This document shows, in pieces, positions 17,489 through 26,114 of a stretch of 64,000 bases of DNA. The first letter of the stretch is position 1. Every line of letters starts with the position of its first letter. A program made the translations under genes and the position numbers. Where the stretch lies: assembly GCA_964563435.1 (NCBI GenBank), contig CAZLXI010000002.1:110817-174816 (forward strand). Direction: 5' to 3'. Source of the DNA: Leadbetterella sp964563435 (GTDB lineage Bacteria > Bacteroidota > Bacteroidia > Cytophagales > Spirosomataceae). The notes under the pieces were generated by a model. That model made no database searches. It saw only the letters and a program-made list of their open reading frames with translations, and had not been told where the DNA came from.

Positions 17489-18910
17489 TCAATGATTTAA
17501 TGTATCCGGACATACGAAGTCGGTGAGTTTAAAAGCTCCACTCTCCTGAATGGCCTTGAAGCCGCCTTTGATGTCTGTAATATTCTCAAAACCCCGGGCT
17601 TTCAGAATGGAGGCAAAGATCATGGATCGGTAGCCTCCGGCACAATGGATGTAGTAGGGTTTGCCTTTGTCCAGTTCACTGAAACGCTCGTTGATATAAT
17701 CCAGGGGCAGATTTTCTGCGTTTTCGATATGTTCGGACTGAAATTCGCTTAATTTACGAACGTCCAGGATATTTATCCCGGGATTCTGCTCATGGATCTC
17801 TCCCAGCGCTGAGGCGGTGATGGATAAGATGCTGTCGGTTTCTTTTCCGGCTTCTTTCCATGCCTCAAATCCCCCTTCCAGGTATCCTAAGGTATTGTCG
17901 TAGCCTACGCGGGCCAGGCGGGTCACTACCTCTTCTTCCCGGCCCTGATCGGCCACCAGTAAGATCTCCTGCCGGATATTGGTGATCAAAGCGCCGACCC
18001 AGGGGGCAAAACCGCCATCAATGCCGATATTAATGGAGTTAGGGATAAATCCCGGCGCAAAATCCTGGGGCTTGCGGGTATCAAGGATCAATGCGCCGGT
18101 TTCATTAGCAGCCGTCTCAAAAGCCTCAGGGCTTAACGGGGCAGAGCCTCTTTTTATCACCGCATCAATGCTTTCATATCCCCTGATATTCATCATCACG
18201 TTTTCGGGGAAGTAGGCAGGAGGAGGCAGCAGGTCGTCGGTTACTTCTTTAATAAATTGCTCCTTGCTCATGGGCTGGAGAGCATAATTGGTGGCTTTCT
18301 GGTGCCCTAATGAATCCGAAGTTTCCTTACTCATGTTTTTACCGCAGGCACTTCCCGCACCGTGGGCCGGATATACGGTGATGTCATCGGCCAGGGGCAG
18401 GATCTTGTTGCGAAGGGATTCGTAAAGCATCCCTGCCAGCTTATCCTGTGTAAGATCAGCTGATACCTTCTGGGCAAGATCAGGCCTGCCCACATCGCCT
18501 ATAAACAGCGTATCTCCTGTGAAAAGAGCGGTCTCTTTCCCGGTTTCGTCTATGAGAAGGTAGCAGGAGCTTTCGAGGGTGTGTCCTGGGGTGTGGATGA
18601 CCTTTATTTTCAGCTTTCCTATAGTAAATATTTCACCATCAGCCGCAATACGCGCTTTGAAGTCCGGCCGGGCGGTAGGCCCGTACACGATTTCAGCTCC
18701 GGTCTTTTGGGCCAGGTCGAGATGGCCGCTGACAAAGTCGGCATGAAAATGAGTTTCAAAGACATATTTGATGGTCGCCTGGTCTTTTTCGGCTCTCCGG
18801 ATATAGGGGGCCACCTCGCGGAGCGGATCAATGATGGCGGCTTCTCCTTCACTGCTGATGTAATAAGCTCCCTGGGCAAGGCATCCGGTATAAATCTGTT
18901 CTAAATTCAT
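17489..18910 (-). CDS. MBL-fold hydrolase fused to two rhodanese domains (persulfide dioxygenase-like)
   Basis: A 473-residue fusion for sulfane-sulfur detoxification. The N-terminal metallo-beta-lactamase domain has THFHADFVSGH (HxHxD), HTPGHT, FTGDTLFIGDVGRPDL and VYPAHGAGS, as in ETHE1-like enzymes. Two rhodanese domains follow, near 255-355 and 370-465. The last has the active-site loop IHCAGGYRS with its Cys. The first has LVADQGREEE with no Cys and is probably structural. Its ATG shares a base with the stop codon of the upstream TauE-like gene (TAATG), so the pair is coupled. This pairing of sulfur oxidation and sulfite export is common in bacteria. Confidence 0.9.
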   Translation of the reverse strand: MNLEQIYTGCLAQGAYYISSEGEAAIIDPLREVAPYIRRAEKDQATIKYVFETHFHADFVSGHLDLAQKTGAEIVYGPTARPDFKARIAADGEIFTIGKLKIKVIHTPGHTLESSCYLLIDETGKETALFTGDTLFIGDVGRPDLAQKVSADLTQDKLAGMLYESLRNKILPLADDITVYPAHGAGSACGKNMSKETSDSLGHQKATNYALQPMSKEQFIKEVTDDLLPPPAYFPENVMMNIRGYESIDAVIKRGSAPLSPEAFETAANETGALILDTRKPQDFAPGFIPNSINIGIDGGFAPWVGALITNIRQEILLVADQGREEEVVTRLARVGYDNTLGYLEGGFEAWKEAGKETDSILSITASALGEIHEQNPGINILDVRKLSEFQSEHIENAENLPLDYINERFSELDKGKPYYIHCAGGYRSMIFASILKARGFENITDIKGGFKAIQESGAFKLTDFVCPDTLNH

Positions 18911-19725
18911 TACATTTTAATGATTTTGATCCCTTCATTCAGGAGGATCATTATACCTAAAACCAAAATAAGTCGTCCAAAGTTTTTTTTCAGCTTCTCT
19001 CCGTCCCATTTTTTTGAAATACGGTGTCCGATGAATATTCCGGAGATGGCCAGAAGCGTGATTGTGAGTAGAAAATTCCAGTCGATCTCGTTCCGGTGAT
19101 GGGCCAGGCCGCCAAGGAACCCGATCGAAGAATTAGACGCTATAATGATGAGTGAGGTACCTACAGCAGTTTTCATGGGTAATCTGCCGAACAAGATCAG
19201 TGCAGGGATGATGAGGAACCCTCCGCCGGCCCCTACCAGGCCCGTAAGCAGTCCTACCAGCACGCCTTCCAGCATGATCAGGGTGATCTTGTATTCCGAT
19301 TCCTTACTCCGGCTTATATTTTTCCCTATTTTTTCTCCTTTTATCATAGAAAGCGAGGCTCCTACCATAAGCGATGCAAAAAGCAGCATCAGGAACACCG
19401 GCTTGGTCAGGTGAAAGTTTCCTATCCGGAGAATATGGGTGGGGATGGCCGGGGCAATGAATGCCCGGGTGAGTAAAACGGATAAAATGGAAGGAATTCC
19501 GAACAAAAGAGCCGTTTTAAGGTTTACAAGACCCTGGGTGTACTTCGGAATACCGCCCACCAGGCTGGTAGAGCCTACGATAAACAGCGAGTAAACCGTG
19601 GCAATGACAGGATCAACGCCAAAAATGTAAACCAGGAGGGGAATGGTCAGGATGGAACCGCCGCCGCCGATCATTCCCAAAGATACTCCTATTGCTATGG
19701 CGGCTATATACCCTATGATTTCCAT
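18910..19725 (-). CDS. TauE/SafE family sulfite or sulfonate exporter
   Basis: A 271-residue membrane protein with about eight helices. The two-fold internal repeat typical of TauE/SafE is visible, with glycine-rich motifs GMIGGGGSILTIPLLVYI near the N-terminus and GLVGAGGGFLIIPALILFG near the middle. The first gene of a two-gene unit with the MBL-rhodanese protein, it likely exports sulfite or thiosulfate produced by that enzyme. Specificity within the family cannot be read from the sequence. Confidence 0.9.
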   Translation of the reverse strand: MEIIGYIAAIAIGVSLGMIGGGGSILTIPLLVYIFGVDPVIATVYSLFIVGSTSLVGGIPKYTQGLVNLKTALLFGIPSILSVLLTRAFIAPAIPTHILRIGNFHLTKPVFLMLLFASLMVGASLSMIKGEKIGKNISRSKESEYKITLIMLEGVLVGLLTGLVGAGGGFLIIPALILFGRLPMKTAVGTSLIIIASNSSIGFLGGLAHHRNEIDWNFLLTITLLAISGIFIGHRISKKWDGEKLKKNFGRLILVLGIMILLNEGIKIIKM

Positions 19726-19886
19726 GACAGCAGAGAGGATTTTTGGGAAAAAAATAACCGGCCCTGTCCGGCGGCAGGGGGAGAAACTGTAAAATTCATG
19801 CTTATTCGATGGTCTTATGCCGCCGGTGAGCTTTTATGCGTTACTTTTGGCAGGACAAATATACGAATTAATCAGCGAAAGGAAAT

Positions 19887-20795
19887 ATGATTTCAGCCGT
19901 AGTGGATCTGGGCACCAACACCTTCCATGTTTTGATTTTTGATAAAGATCGGGTGCTTTTTAAACAGTCGCTTGCCGCTAAAATGGGCATGGGCGGCATT
20001 AACCGGGGCGAAATCACAGTGGAGGGAGTAGAAAGAAGCATTAATGTGCTGAAAATTTTCAGAGAAAAGCTGGATGCTTTTAAAGTACCGGACGAAAGGG
20101 TTTTTGCTTTCGGGACTTCCGCCTTACGGTCGGCAAAGAATAAAGAGGAAGTACTCGCCCGAATCCGGGAGGAAACGCGGATCACCGTAAAAGTAATTGA
20201 CGGAGCGGAGGAGGCTTCACTGATTTATGACGGAGTAAAACAAGCCGTGAATATAGATGAAAATGTTCTGATCGTAGATATTGGCGGAGGAAGTGTGGAA
20301 TTTATTATCTGTAATCCGGAAAAGGTGCTTTGGATGCGGAGCTTTGAAATCGGCGGACAACGGCTTTTGGAGAAATTTATGAAAAAAGACCCCCTGCCGC
20401 AGTCGGAAATTGCTAAAATGGAACAGTATTTCAGAGAAGCTCTCCTGCCTTTAACCAATGCCATTCATCAATATCAGCCTAGGGTTATGGTGGGTTCGAG
20501 CGGCAGCTTTGATACCTTGAACGATATGTATTATTGCCGCACTACGGGGGATTTTCCGCCTGAAGATGTGGCAGGCTTTGACTATCCTATGGAAGAGTTC
20601 GGGCGGGCTTATGAACAGCTGATTTTCAGTGCCCGGGAAGAAAGGATGCAAATTCCGGGTATGAAAGAACTGCGTGTGGATATGATAGTTGTAGCCATGG
20701 TATTGATTAAATTTCTATTGCAAACGTTCGGAATACGCAAAATCAAAATTTCTAATTATGCCTTGAAAGAGGGGGCAATGAGCCATGCACAATAA
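19887..20795 (+). CDS. Ppx/GppA family phosphatase (exopolyphosphatase-like)
   Basis: An ASKHA-fold enzyme that removes terminal phosphate from polyphosphate or pppGpp. The phosphate-1 motif is MISAVVDLGTNTFHVLIFD and the phosphate-2 motif VLIVDIGGGSVEFII. The adenosine-type motif region VMVGSSGSFDTLNDM is also present. At 302 residues it is the single-module form lacking the C-terminal HD domain. Its 3' end overlaps the next gene by 11 bp, so the two are cotranscribed. Confidence 0.92.
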   Translation: MISAVVDLGTNTFHVLIFDKDRVLFKQSLAAKMGMGGINRGEITVEGVERSINVLKIFREKLDAFKVPDERVFAFGTSALRSAKNKEEVLARIREETRITVKVIDGAEEASLIYDGVKQAVNIDENVLIVDIGGGSVEFIICNPEKVLWMRSFEIGGQRLLEKFMKKDPLPQSEIAKMEQYFREALLPLTNAIHQYQPRVMVGSSGSFDTLNDMYYCRTTGDFPPEDVAGFDYPMEEFGRAYEQLIFSAREERMQIPGMKELRVDMIVVAMVLIKFLLQTFGIRKIKISNYALKEGAMSHAQ

Positions 20796-22299
20796 CTATT
20801 TTTTCCTTAGAAAACTGGCTGCTGAGTTAAATACACTATTGAACGGGGCGGAGCTTTTGACCTGCTTTTCGCAGGAAAAGGATGAAGTGGTTTTAGGGTT
20901 TTCAAGTAATATATACCTGAAATGTATCCTGAAACCCGAATTTTCTGCCATAACGGTGGTGGATGATTTTAACCGTGCACGGAAAAATTCAGTGTCACTA
21001 TGGGAAGAATTGTATGGAAATCCGGTTAAGGAAATTGGTGTTTTTGAGAACGAGAGGGCAGTGAAGATTACTCTTGGACAAGGCTATGCGTTGGTTATCA
21101 AGCTTTTTGGTAACCGGCCTAATCTGTTGGTGTATAAGGATGGCGATCAAATAGCGATGTTCAATAACAGGCTGTTGGCCGATAAGACCCTGAAACTGGA
21201 AGATTTTAACCGTGTGCTTCCTTCGGATTTTGAAACGTTTGAAAAGTTGGGCGGAGATTGCCGGAAACAGTTTTTTACGTTTGGGAAAGACCTGTTTGAG
21301 GCTTTAGACAGAGGGCTGGACGGGTTAAGTATTTCTGAAAAATGGGAAAAACTCCGTACTTTTCTTATATATCTCGAAAATCTCCGGTTTTATATAGATA
21401 CGAGCGGTTTGGTACCAAAACTTTCGCTGTTGAAGGGGGAAGAAAAACCCGATGCGATTTCGGCTATTCATGCGTTTGTGAGCCAATATCAGAAAGTAAC
21501 GGCCACCGACCGCCTGAAATCAGACCTGAGCGGTAAGCTCCTGAAAGACATCGCCAAAACCCGAAGTTATATTACCACTACCAAAAATAAGCTGGAAGAG
21601 CTGATTTCGGGAGTAAAAAATGAGGAGATCGGCAATATCCTTATGGCCAACCTGCATGCGATAAAGGAGGGAAGCACAGAAGTGAAACTGGATAATTTTT
21701 ACACCAATGAACCGATAAGAATCAAGCTTAAAAAAGAACTTTCTCCTCAAAAAAATGCCGAGTCCTATTACCGGAAAAGCAAAAACGAAAAGATAGAAAC
21801 AGAAATCGCCGGACGAAACCTTGAAGCCGCTGAACGTAAGCTGGTACAACTGGTGGAAAAACTGAGAGAGGTGGAGAGTGCCGGAGATTTACGGCAGCTG
21901 AGAGGGGTTTCAAAGGAGATGACCTTTCGGGACAAAACTGCCGCGAAAGACGATCTCCCTTTTAAAGAATACATCTGTAAAGGTACAAAAATATGGGTGG
22001 GGCGAAACGCCAGAAACAATGACCTGCTGACCACCAAGTACGCCCAAAAAGACGACTGGTGGCTTCATGCCCGTGATACGTCAGGCTCGCACGTGGTAGT
22101 AAAAAGCCCGAACCCGTCTATGGAGATTTTAGAATATGCTGCATCTATAGCTGCTTACTATTCCAAAAGAAAATCAGAGAAGCTGGTCACTGTCATTTAT
22201 ACGCAAAAGAAATATGTTCGTAAAGCCAGAAACCTGGCTGCCGGACAGGTCATTGTGGAAAAAGAAAAAACGCTTTTGGCGGAGCCGAAAGACGGGTGA
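20785..22299 (+). CDS. RqcH/NFACT family ribosome quality-control protein
   Basis: Bacterial Rqc2 homologs bind stalled 50S subunits and drive C-terminal alanine tailing. At 504 residues the layout is an NFACT-N domain (YFFLRKLAAELNTLLNGAEL), a central coiled coil rich in Lys and Glu (roughly 240-390, KTRSYITTTKNKLEEL) and the NFACT-R domain with IWVGRNARNNDLLTTKYA and DDWWLHARDTSGSHVV. The N-terminal domain is divergent and short, as in other Bacteroidota. It overlaps the ppx-like gene by 11 bp. Confidence 0.88.
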   Translation: MHNNYFFLRKLAAELNTLLNGAELLTCFSQEKDEVVLGFSSNIYLKCILKPEFSAITVVDDFNRARKNSVSLWEELYGNPVKEIGVFENERAVKITLGQGYALVIKLFGNRPNLLVYKDGDQIAMFNNRLLADKTLKLEDFNRVLPSDFETFEKLGGDCRKQFFTFGKDLFEALDRGLDGLSISEKWEKLRTFLIYLENLRFYIDTSGLVPKLSLLKGEEKPDAISAIHAFVSQYQKVTATDRLKSDLSGKLLKDIAKTRSYITTTKNKLEELISGVKNEEIGNILMANLHAIKEGSTEVKLDNFYTNEPIRIKLKKELSPQKNAESYYRKSKNEKIETEIAGRNLEAAERKLVQLVEKLREVESAGDLRQLRGVSKEMTFRDKTAAKDDLPFKEYICKGTKIWVGRNARNNDLLTTKYAQKDDWWLHARDTSGSHVVVKSPNPSMEILEYAASIAAYYSKRKSEKLVTVIYTQKKYVRKARNLAAGQVIVEKEKTLLAEPKDG

Positions 22300-22347
22300 A
22301 AGATGCTCTTGTGGCAGTTGAGGAAGTAGGAGTGTTTTGTAATAACT

Positions 22348-22455
22348 ATGCGTCACATCTTATACTTTTTGATATATTTGCTCACGGTATCTGCAGCCCT
22401 GATCAAGCTGGGATTTGCGTTTATAATAAAGATAATCAATGGAGGAATTATTTAA
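22348..22455 (+). CDS. Possible 35-residue hydrophobic peptide
   Basis: An ATG-initiated frame (MRHILYFLIYLLTV to INGGII) encoding one hydrophobic helix with a Lys near its middle. It overlaps the first 17 bases of the next gene's coding region, so translation of this peptide would bring ribosomes to the ATG at 22439. It may be a leader peptide or chance. I see no conserved motif. Confidence 0.25.
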   Translation: MRHILYFLIYLLTVSAALIKLGFAFIIKIINGGII

Positions 22456-23074
22456 GAAAGCAGGAAAAAAGGCATGGCTCATTATTTCAGCCTTGTTAAA
22501 TGCAATGTCTATACTCAATATCGGGAAGGACCTGAAAATGTCTTTTTTTGAGTTGTCTTATTTTTTAGAAATTTCATTAAATTTTTACAATGAAATTGCC
22601 AGTTTTTTAATTAAACCGTTTTCCTTATTTTTTTCTCTTTTTGCCATTTCAATACCTGTTTTTATCCGTAGTTATTACGTAATAATTTCTTTGATTATCA
22701 CCGTGGTTTCCAGAGCACATTTTGAAGCTAATGAGATATACAAAAAAGGGTCTGATAGTAATGTGGTTAAACGAAGTTTACGAGATAAAGCTACTATTTT
22801 GATTGTTCAGGTTTTAAGTGCTTTCTTCCTGGGTTTTCTTTTCTCAATGCTCATTTGGGCCGGGGCCTGGTTAATGGGTAAGTATATCCATTTTTTGGTA
22901 ATTTTACCATTGTTTTTTCTTTTTTGGATATTGCTTCGATCAAAATCCAGATTTAGTAATTCCTACGAAAAATATAGATTTGAAAAAATACAGATATATT
23001 TTCGATTGGTAGCGTATTTTACTATAGGTTTGTTTTTACTGAACTTCATTATAGTAACATTTACAGAGGCTTAA
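22439..23074 (+). CDS. Hypothetical membrane protein, four to five helices
   Basis: A 211-residue protein, unusually rich in Phe, Ile and Leu. Likely membrane helices lie at about 50-66, 78-92, 121-146, 150-168 and 190-208. Basic stretches such as RSKSRFSNSYEKYRFEK lie between helices, fitting a cytoplasmic loop. A-T rich codon use differs from the neighbours, which may mark it as a recent acquisition. No family is recognised. It follows the RqcH gene by 140 bp and is convergent with the small membrane protein at 23153-23527. Confidence 0.6.
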   Translation: MEELFKKAGKKAWLIISALLNAMSILNIGKDLKMSFFELSYFLEISLNFYNEIASFLIKPFSLFFSLFAISIPVFIRSYYVIISLIITVVSRAHFEANEIYKKGSDSNVVKRSLRDKATILIVQVLSAFFLGFLFSMLIWAGAWLMGKYIHFLVILPLFFLFWILLRSKSRFSNSYEKYRFEKIQIYFRLVAYFTIGLFLLNFIIVTFTEA

Positions 23075-23152
23075 TGGTCATTAATTCCTGAAACATCGTA
23101 CCCTTTTTCTGAATATCCCAAAACAGAAATAATAAAGGATGGAGCCTGCGGT

Positions 23153-23527
23153 TTACAGTATCCAGTTCTTAAAATAAAAGTAGTAAATGATCGTGCCTAC
23201 GGTGGCTAGCGCTACCAGCACAGAAAGCCAGAAGTGCTTAAAATTATCTTTGGAGAAAAGGTAATAGAGTATACCCACTAAAATCCAGAGCGCATAGAGG
23301 GCGGTCTGAAAACTGTCATTGAAGTCATCCAGAATAAGGTAAAGTCCCAATAGAATAAAGGCTATCCAGGTGAATCGGATAAAATAAAATCTCATGACCA
23401 TAAGGGTTCCATCCAGTTTCCTCACAAAGTAAAAGAATTTTTCAGGATAAAGGTTGTTTTTTTTGGAAAAGAAATAATCAATTGTATTATTTGTTTTGGC
23501 AATTAATAGTTTTAAATTAGCCGCCAT
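23153..23527 (-). CDS. Hypothetical small membrane protein
   Basis: A 124-residue protein with three likely helices in the C-terminal two thirds (about 50-68, 76-90 and 100-120). They are preceded by an aromatic N-terminal stretch (NNTIDYFFSKKNNLYPEKFF). The ATG at 23527 overlaps the ATG of the aromatic amino acid hydroxylase on the opposite strand within a single CATG, which leaves no ordinary promoter space. The true start may be the ATG near MVMRFYFIRF. No family is recognised. Confidence 0.5.
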   Translation of the reverse strand: MAANLKLLIAKTNNTIDYFFSKKNNLYPEKFFYFVRKLDGTLMVMRFYFIRFTWIAFILLGLYLILDDFNDSFQTALYALWILVGILYYLFSKDNFKHFWLSVLVALATVGTIIYYFYFKNWIL

Positions 23528-25280
23528 GAACACCTTTAATACCTTTAATAACCACCAGGTAGAAAGCCTTCCCCGCCACCTCAGACAGTATGTGGTGGAC
23601 CAGTGCTATGAAAAATATACCCGGGTGGACCAGGCCGTCTGGCGATACGTGATGCGTCAGAATTACAGCTACCTGAAAGATGTGGCCTATTACCCGTATA
23701 TCCGCGGGTTGCAGCAGGCGGGCCTGAGTATCGAATATATCCCTGATCTTCAGACAATCAACGATCACCTGGGGAAAATAGGCTGGGGGGCGATCACGGT
23801 CGACGGCTTCATTCCGCCTTCCGCCTTTATGGAATATCAGCAGTATAAGGTATTGGTGATTGCCGCCGATATCCGCCAGCTGAAGCATATTGAGTATACG
23901 CCCGCACCGGATATCATCCACGAAAGCGCGGGACATGCTCCTATCATTGTCGAGCCGGATTATAATCATTACCTGAGCTATTTCGGCAGTATCGGTACAA
24001 AGGCCATGTTTTCAGCAAAGGATTTTGAACTGTATGAAGCCATACGGCAATTGAGTATTCTGAAAGAAACCCCGGGTGTGGCTCCGGACGTGATCGGAGA
24101 GGCCGAGGAGGAGTTGAAATTTATTTCAGAGAACATGGGCGAACCTTCTGAAATGGCTTTACTGAGCCGTTTGCATTGGTGGACGGTGGAGTACGGGCTC
24201 ATAGGAACCCCCGAAGAACCCAAGATATACGGAGCGGGACTTCTGTCTTCTATCGGTGAAAGCAGCACCTGTATGAAGCCGGATGTGCCTAAGCTGTGGT
24301 ACACCCTGGACGCCGTAAATTATCCTTACGACATCACACGGCCCCAGCCGCAATTGTTTGTTACCCCTACTTTCCGGAACCTGATGGATGTGCTGGAAGA
24401 ATTTGCCAATACCATGGCCTTCAGGACAGGAGGGGAAGCTGGTCTGAAAAAGGCAGTAGCCTGCAGGAATGTGGCTACGGCCCGGTATTCTTCCGGGTTG
24501 CAGGTAACCGGGGTTTTTACCGAATACAAGGTGTCGGGAGACCGGCCGGTTTTCATTAAAACCACAGGGCCCTCTGCTTTGTCCTTTGAAGAAAAGGAGC
24601 TGGAAGGGCACTCCCGGAATTACCACTTGCACGGATTCTCTTCGCCTGCAGGCCTGCTGAAAGGGATCAATAAGCTGCCGGAAGAGTTATCTCCTGCCGA
24701 TCTGGCCGGTCTGGGATGGGTAGTGAATCGCTCCTGCCGCTTAAATTTTGAAAGCGGGATTTCGCTGGAAGGCGTGTTGAGATCCTGTCTTTTCAGGGGC
24801 GGGAAGCTGCTGTTGCTGACTTTTACCGACTGTACGGTTTGGGGAGCGGAAGGCGAAACGTTATTCCTTCCGGAGTGGGGTACGTATGATATGGCGGTAG
24901 GGGAAAAGATCGTCAGTGTTTTTAACGGTGCAGCGGATAAGTCAGCCTGGGAGGAAGTACAACACATTAGTCTTCAAAAAACAGAGCGGATAAAATATGA
25001 TGCAAAGACGCTGAAATTACACGATATTTACGGGGACATCAGGAAGCTCCGGGAGTCGGGCGGTGAGCCCGGAAGATTCAGAGTGCTTTTTGAGGTGCTG
25101 AAAGCTGAGTACCCGGATGACTGGCTGGCTTCCCTGGAAATTTTTGAAACAGCAGACCTCCGGCTGCCGGATCTGGCAGAGGAGGTGGAGGGTTATCTGG
25201 TATATCTCCGGGAAAACAGGCCTGAATATGCAAAATTAATATCTGACGGACTGCACGTGATCCGTTCGGAACGGGGATAA
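23526..25280 (+). CDS. Aromatic amino acid hydroxylase (phenylalanine 4-monooxygenase family), long form
   Basis: An iron- and pterin-dependent hydroxylase, probably phenylalanine to tyrosine. The catalytic domain is N-terminal. The two His iron ligands sit in DIIHESAGHAPII (H132 and H137), and the Glu ligand is expected in the downstream segment around FELYEAIRQLS to ENMGEPSEMALLSRLHWWTVEYGLIG. WWTVEYGL is a conserved family signature. At 584 residues it is about twice the usual bacterial enzyme (about 290). The extra C-terminal 300 residues (from about QVTGVFTEYKVSG) are a Bacteroidota-specific extension of unknown role. I start at 23526 rather than 23496, since MNTFNTFNNHQVESLP resembles the family start. 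Confidence 0.9.
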   Translation: MNTFNTFNNHQVESLPRHLRQYVVDQCYEKYTRVDQAVWRYVMRQNYSYLKDVAYYPYIRGLQQAGLSIEYIPDLQTINDHLGKIGWGAITVDGFIPPSAFMEYQQYKVLVIAADIRQLKHIEYTPAPDIIHESAGHAPIIVEPDYNHYLSYFGSIGTKAMFSAKDFELYEAIRQLSILKETPGVAPDVIGEAEEELKFISENMGEPSEMALLSRLHWWTVEYGLIGTPEEPKIYGAGLLSSIGESSTCMKPDVPKLWYTLDAVNYPYDITRPQPQLFVTPTFRNLMDVLEEFANTMAFRTGGEAGLKKAVACRNVATARYSSGLQVTGVFTEYKVSGDRPVFIKTTGPSALSFEEKELEGHSRNYHLHGFSSPAGLLKGINKLPEELSPADLAGLGWVVNRSCRLNFESGISLEGVLRSCLFRGGKLLLLTFTDCTVWGAEGETLFLPEWGTYDMAVGEKIVSVFNGAADKSAWEEVQHISLQKTERIKYDAKTLKLHDIYGDIRKLRESGGEPGRFRVLFEVLKAEYPDDWLASLEIFETADLRLPDLAEEVEGYLVYLRENRPEYAKLISDGLHVIRSERG

Positions 25281-25345
25281 AATAAATATGATGGTAGCGG
25301 GAGTCCGGATATCTTCAGCGGGTCTGATGATCATAAGAGAATAAA

Positions 25346-26047
25346 ATGAATATAGTGGTAACGGGAGCCAGCAGCGGGCTGGGGTTTGAGATTGTGCTGG
25401 AGCTGATACGGAAGACGGAGCACAGGGTAGTGGCGGTTTCGCGTAATTCGGAGAAGCTGAAACGGCTTTTGGAAATCGCCAGAGGCTTAAACCCGGAATG
25501 TACGCTTATTCCGGTGAGTTTTGACCTGGCCGGTGATGACATCAATCTCCTGGAGGATTTTGTCCTGAAATCACTGGGTACGGTAGATATTCTGATCAAT
25601 AACGCCGGTCAACTGGTCAATAAGCCTTTTATGAAAACTTCGGAAGAAGAGCTGGCCCGGATGCTCTATGTAAACGTCGTGAGCCATTTTAAGCTGTCAA
25701 AGGCCCTGGTTCCGTTGATGGTCAGGGGCGGGCACATCGTCAATATCGGTAGTATGGGCGGTGTACAGGGTAGTGTGAAATTTCCGGGATTGTCGGCTTA
25801 TTCGGCCAGTAAAGCGGCCCTGCATGTATTGACCGAATGCATGGCATTGGAGCTGGCGGAATATAACATTAAGGTCAACTGCCTCGCTTTAGGCTCTGTG
25901 CAGACTGAGATGCTCGAAGAGGCGTTTCCGGGGTACCAGAGCCCGGTAATGGCGTTTGAAATGGGGGCTTATGTGGCCGATTTTGCACTGAATGCCGCTA
26001 AGTTTTATAATGGAAAGGTTATCCCGCTTTCGGTGACCACGCCATAG
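25346..26047 (+). CDS. Short-chain dehydrogenase/reductase
   Basis: An NAD(P)-dependent oxidoreductase of 233 residues. The cofactor motif TGASSGLGFE is at the N-terminus, NNAGQLVNKPF supplies the structural Asn-Ala-Gly, and the catalytic Ser and Tyr/Lys are in NIGSMGGVQGS and LSAYSASKAAL. The substrate cannot be told. It lies 65 bp after the hydroxylase gene on the same strand. It might be the dihydropteridine reductase that recycles pterin for that enzyme, but this is inference from position only. Confidence 0.88.
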   Translation: MNIVVTGASSGLGFEIVLELIRKTEHRVVAVSRNSEKLKRLLEIARGLNPECTLIPVSFDLAGDDINLLEDFVLKSLGTVDILINNAGQLVNKPFMKTSEEELARMLYVNVVSHFKLSKALVPLMVRGGHIVNIGSMGGVQGSVKFPGLSAYSASKAALHVLTECMALELAEYNIKVNCLALGSVQTEMLEEAFPGYQSPVMAFEMGAYVADFALNAAKFYNGKVIPLSVTTP

Positions 26048-26114
26048 GGTCAAAACCCCTCAATCCGGGATATTTTTGTTATTCAGTATCCGGGCGGCGT
26101 ACCCTTAACTCATT

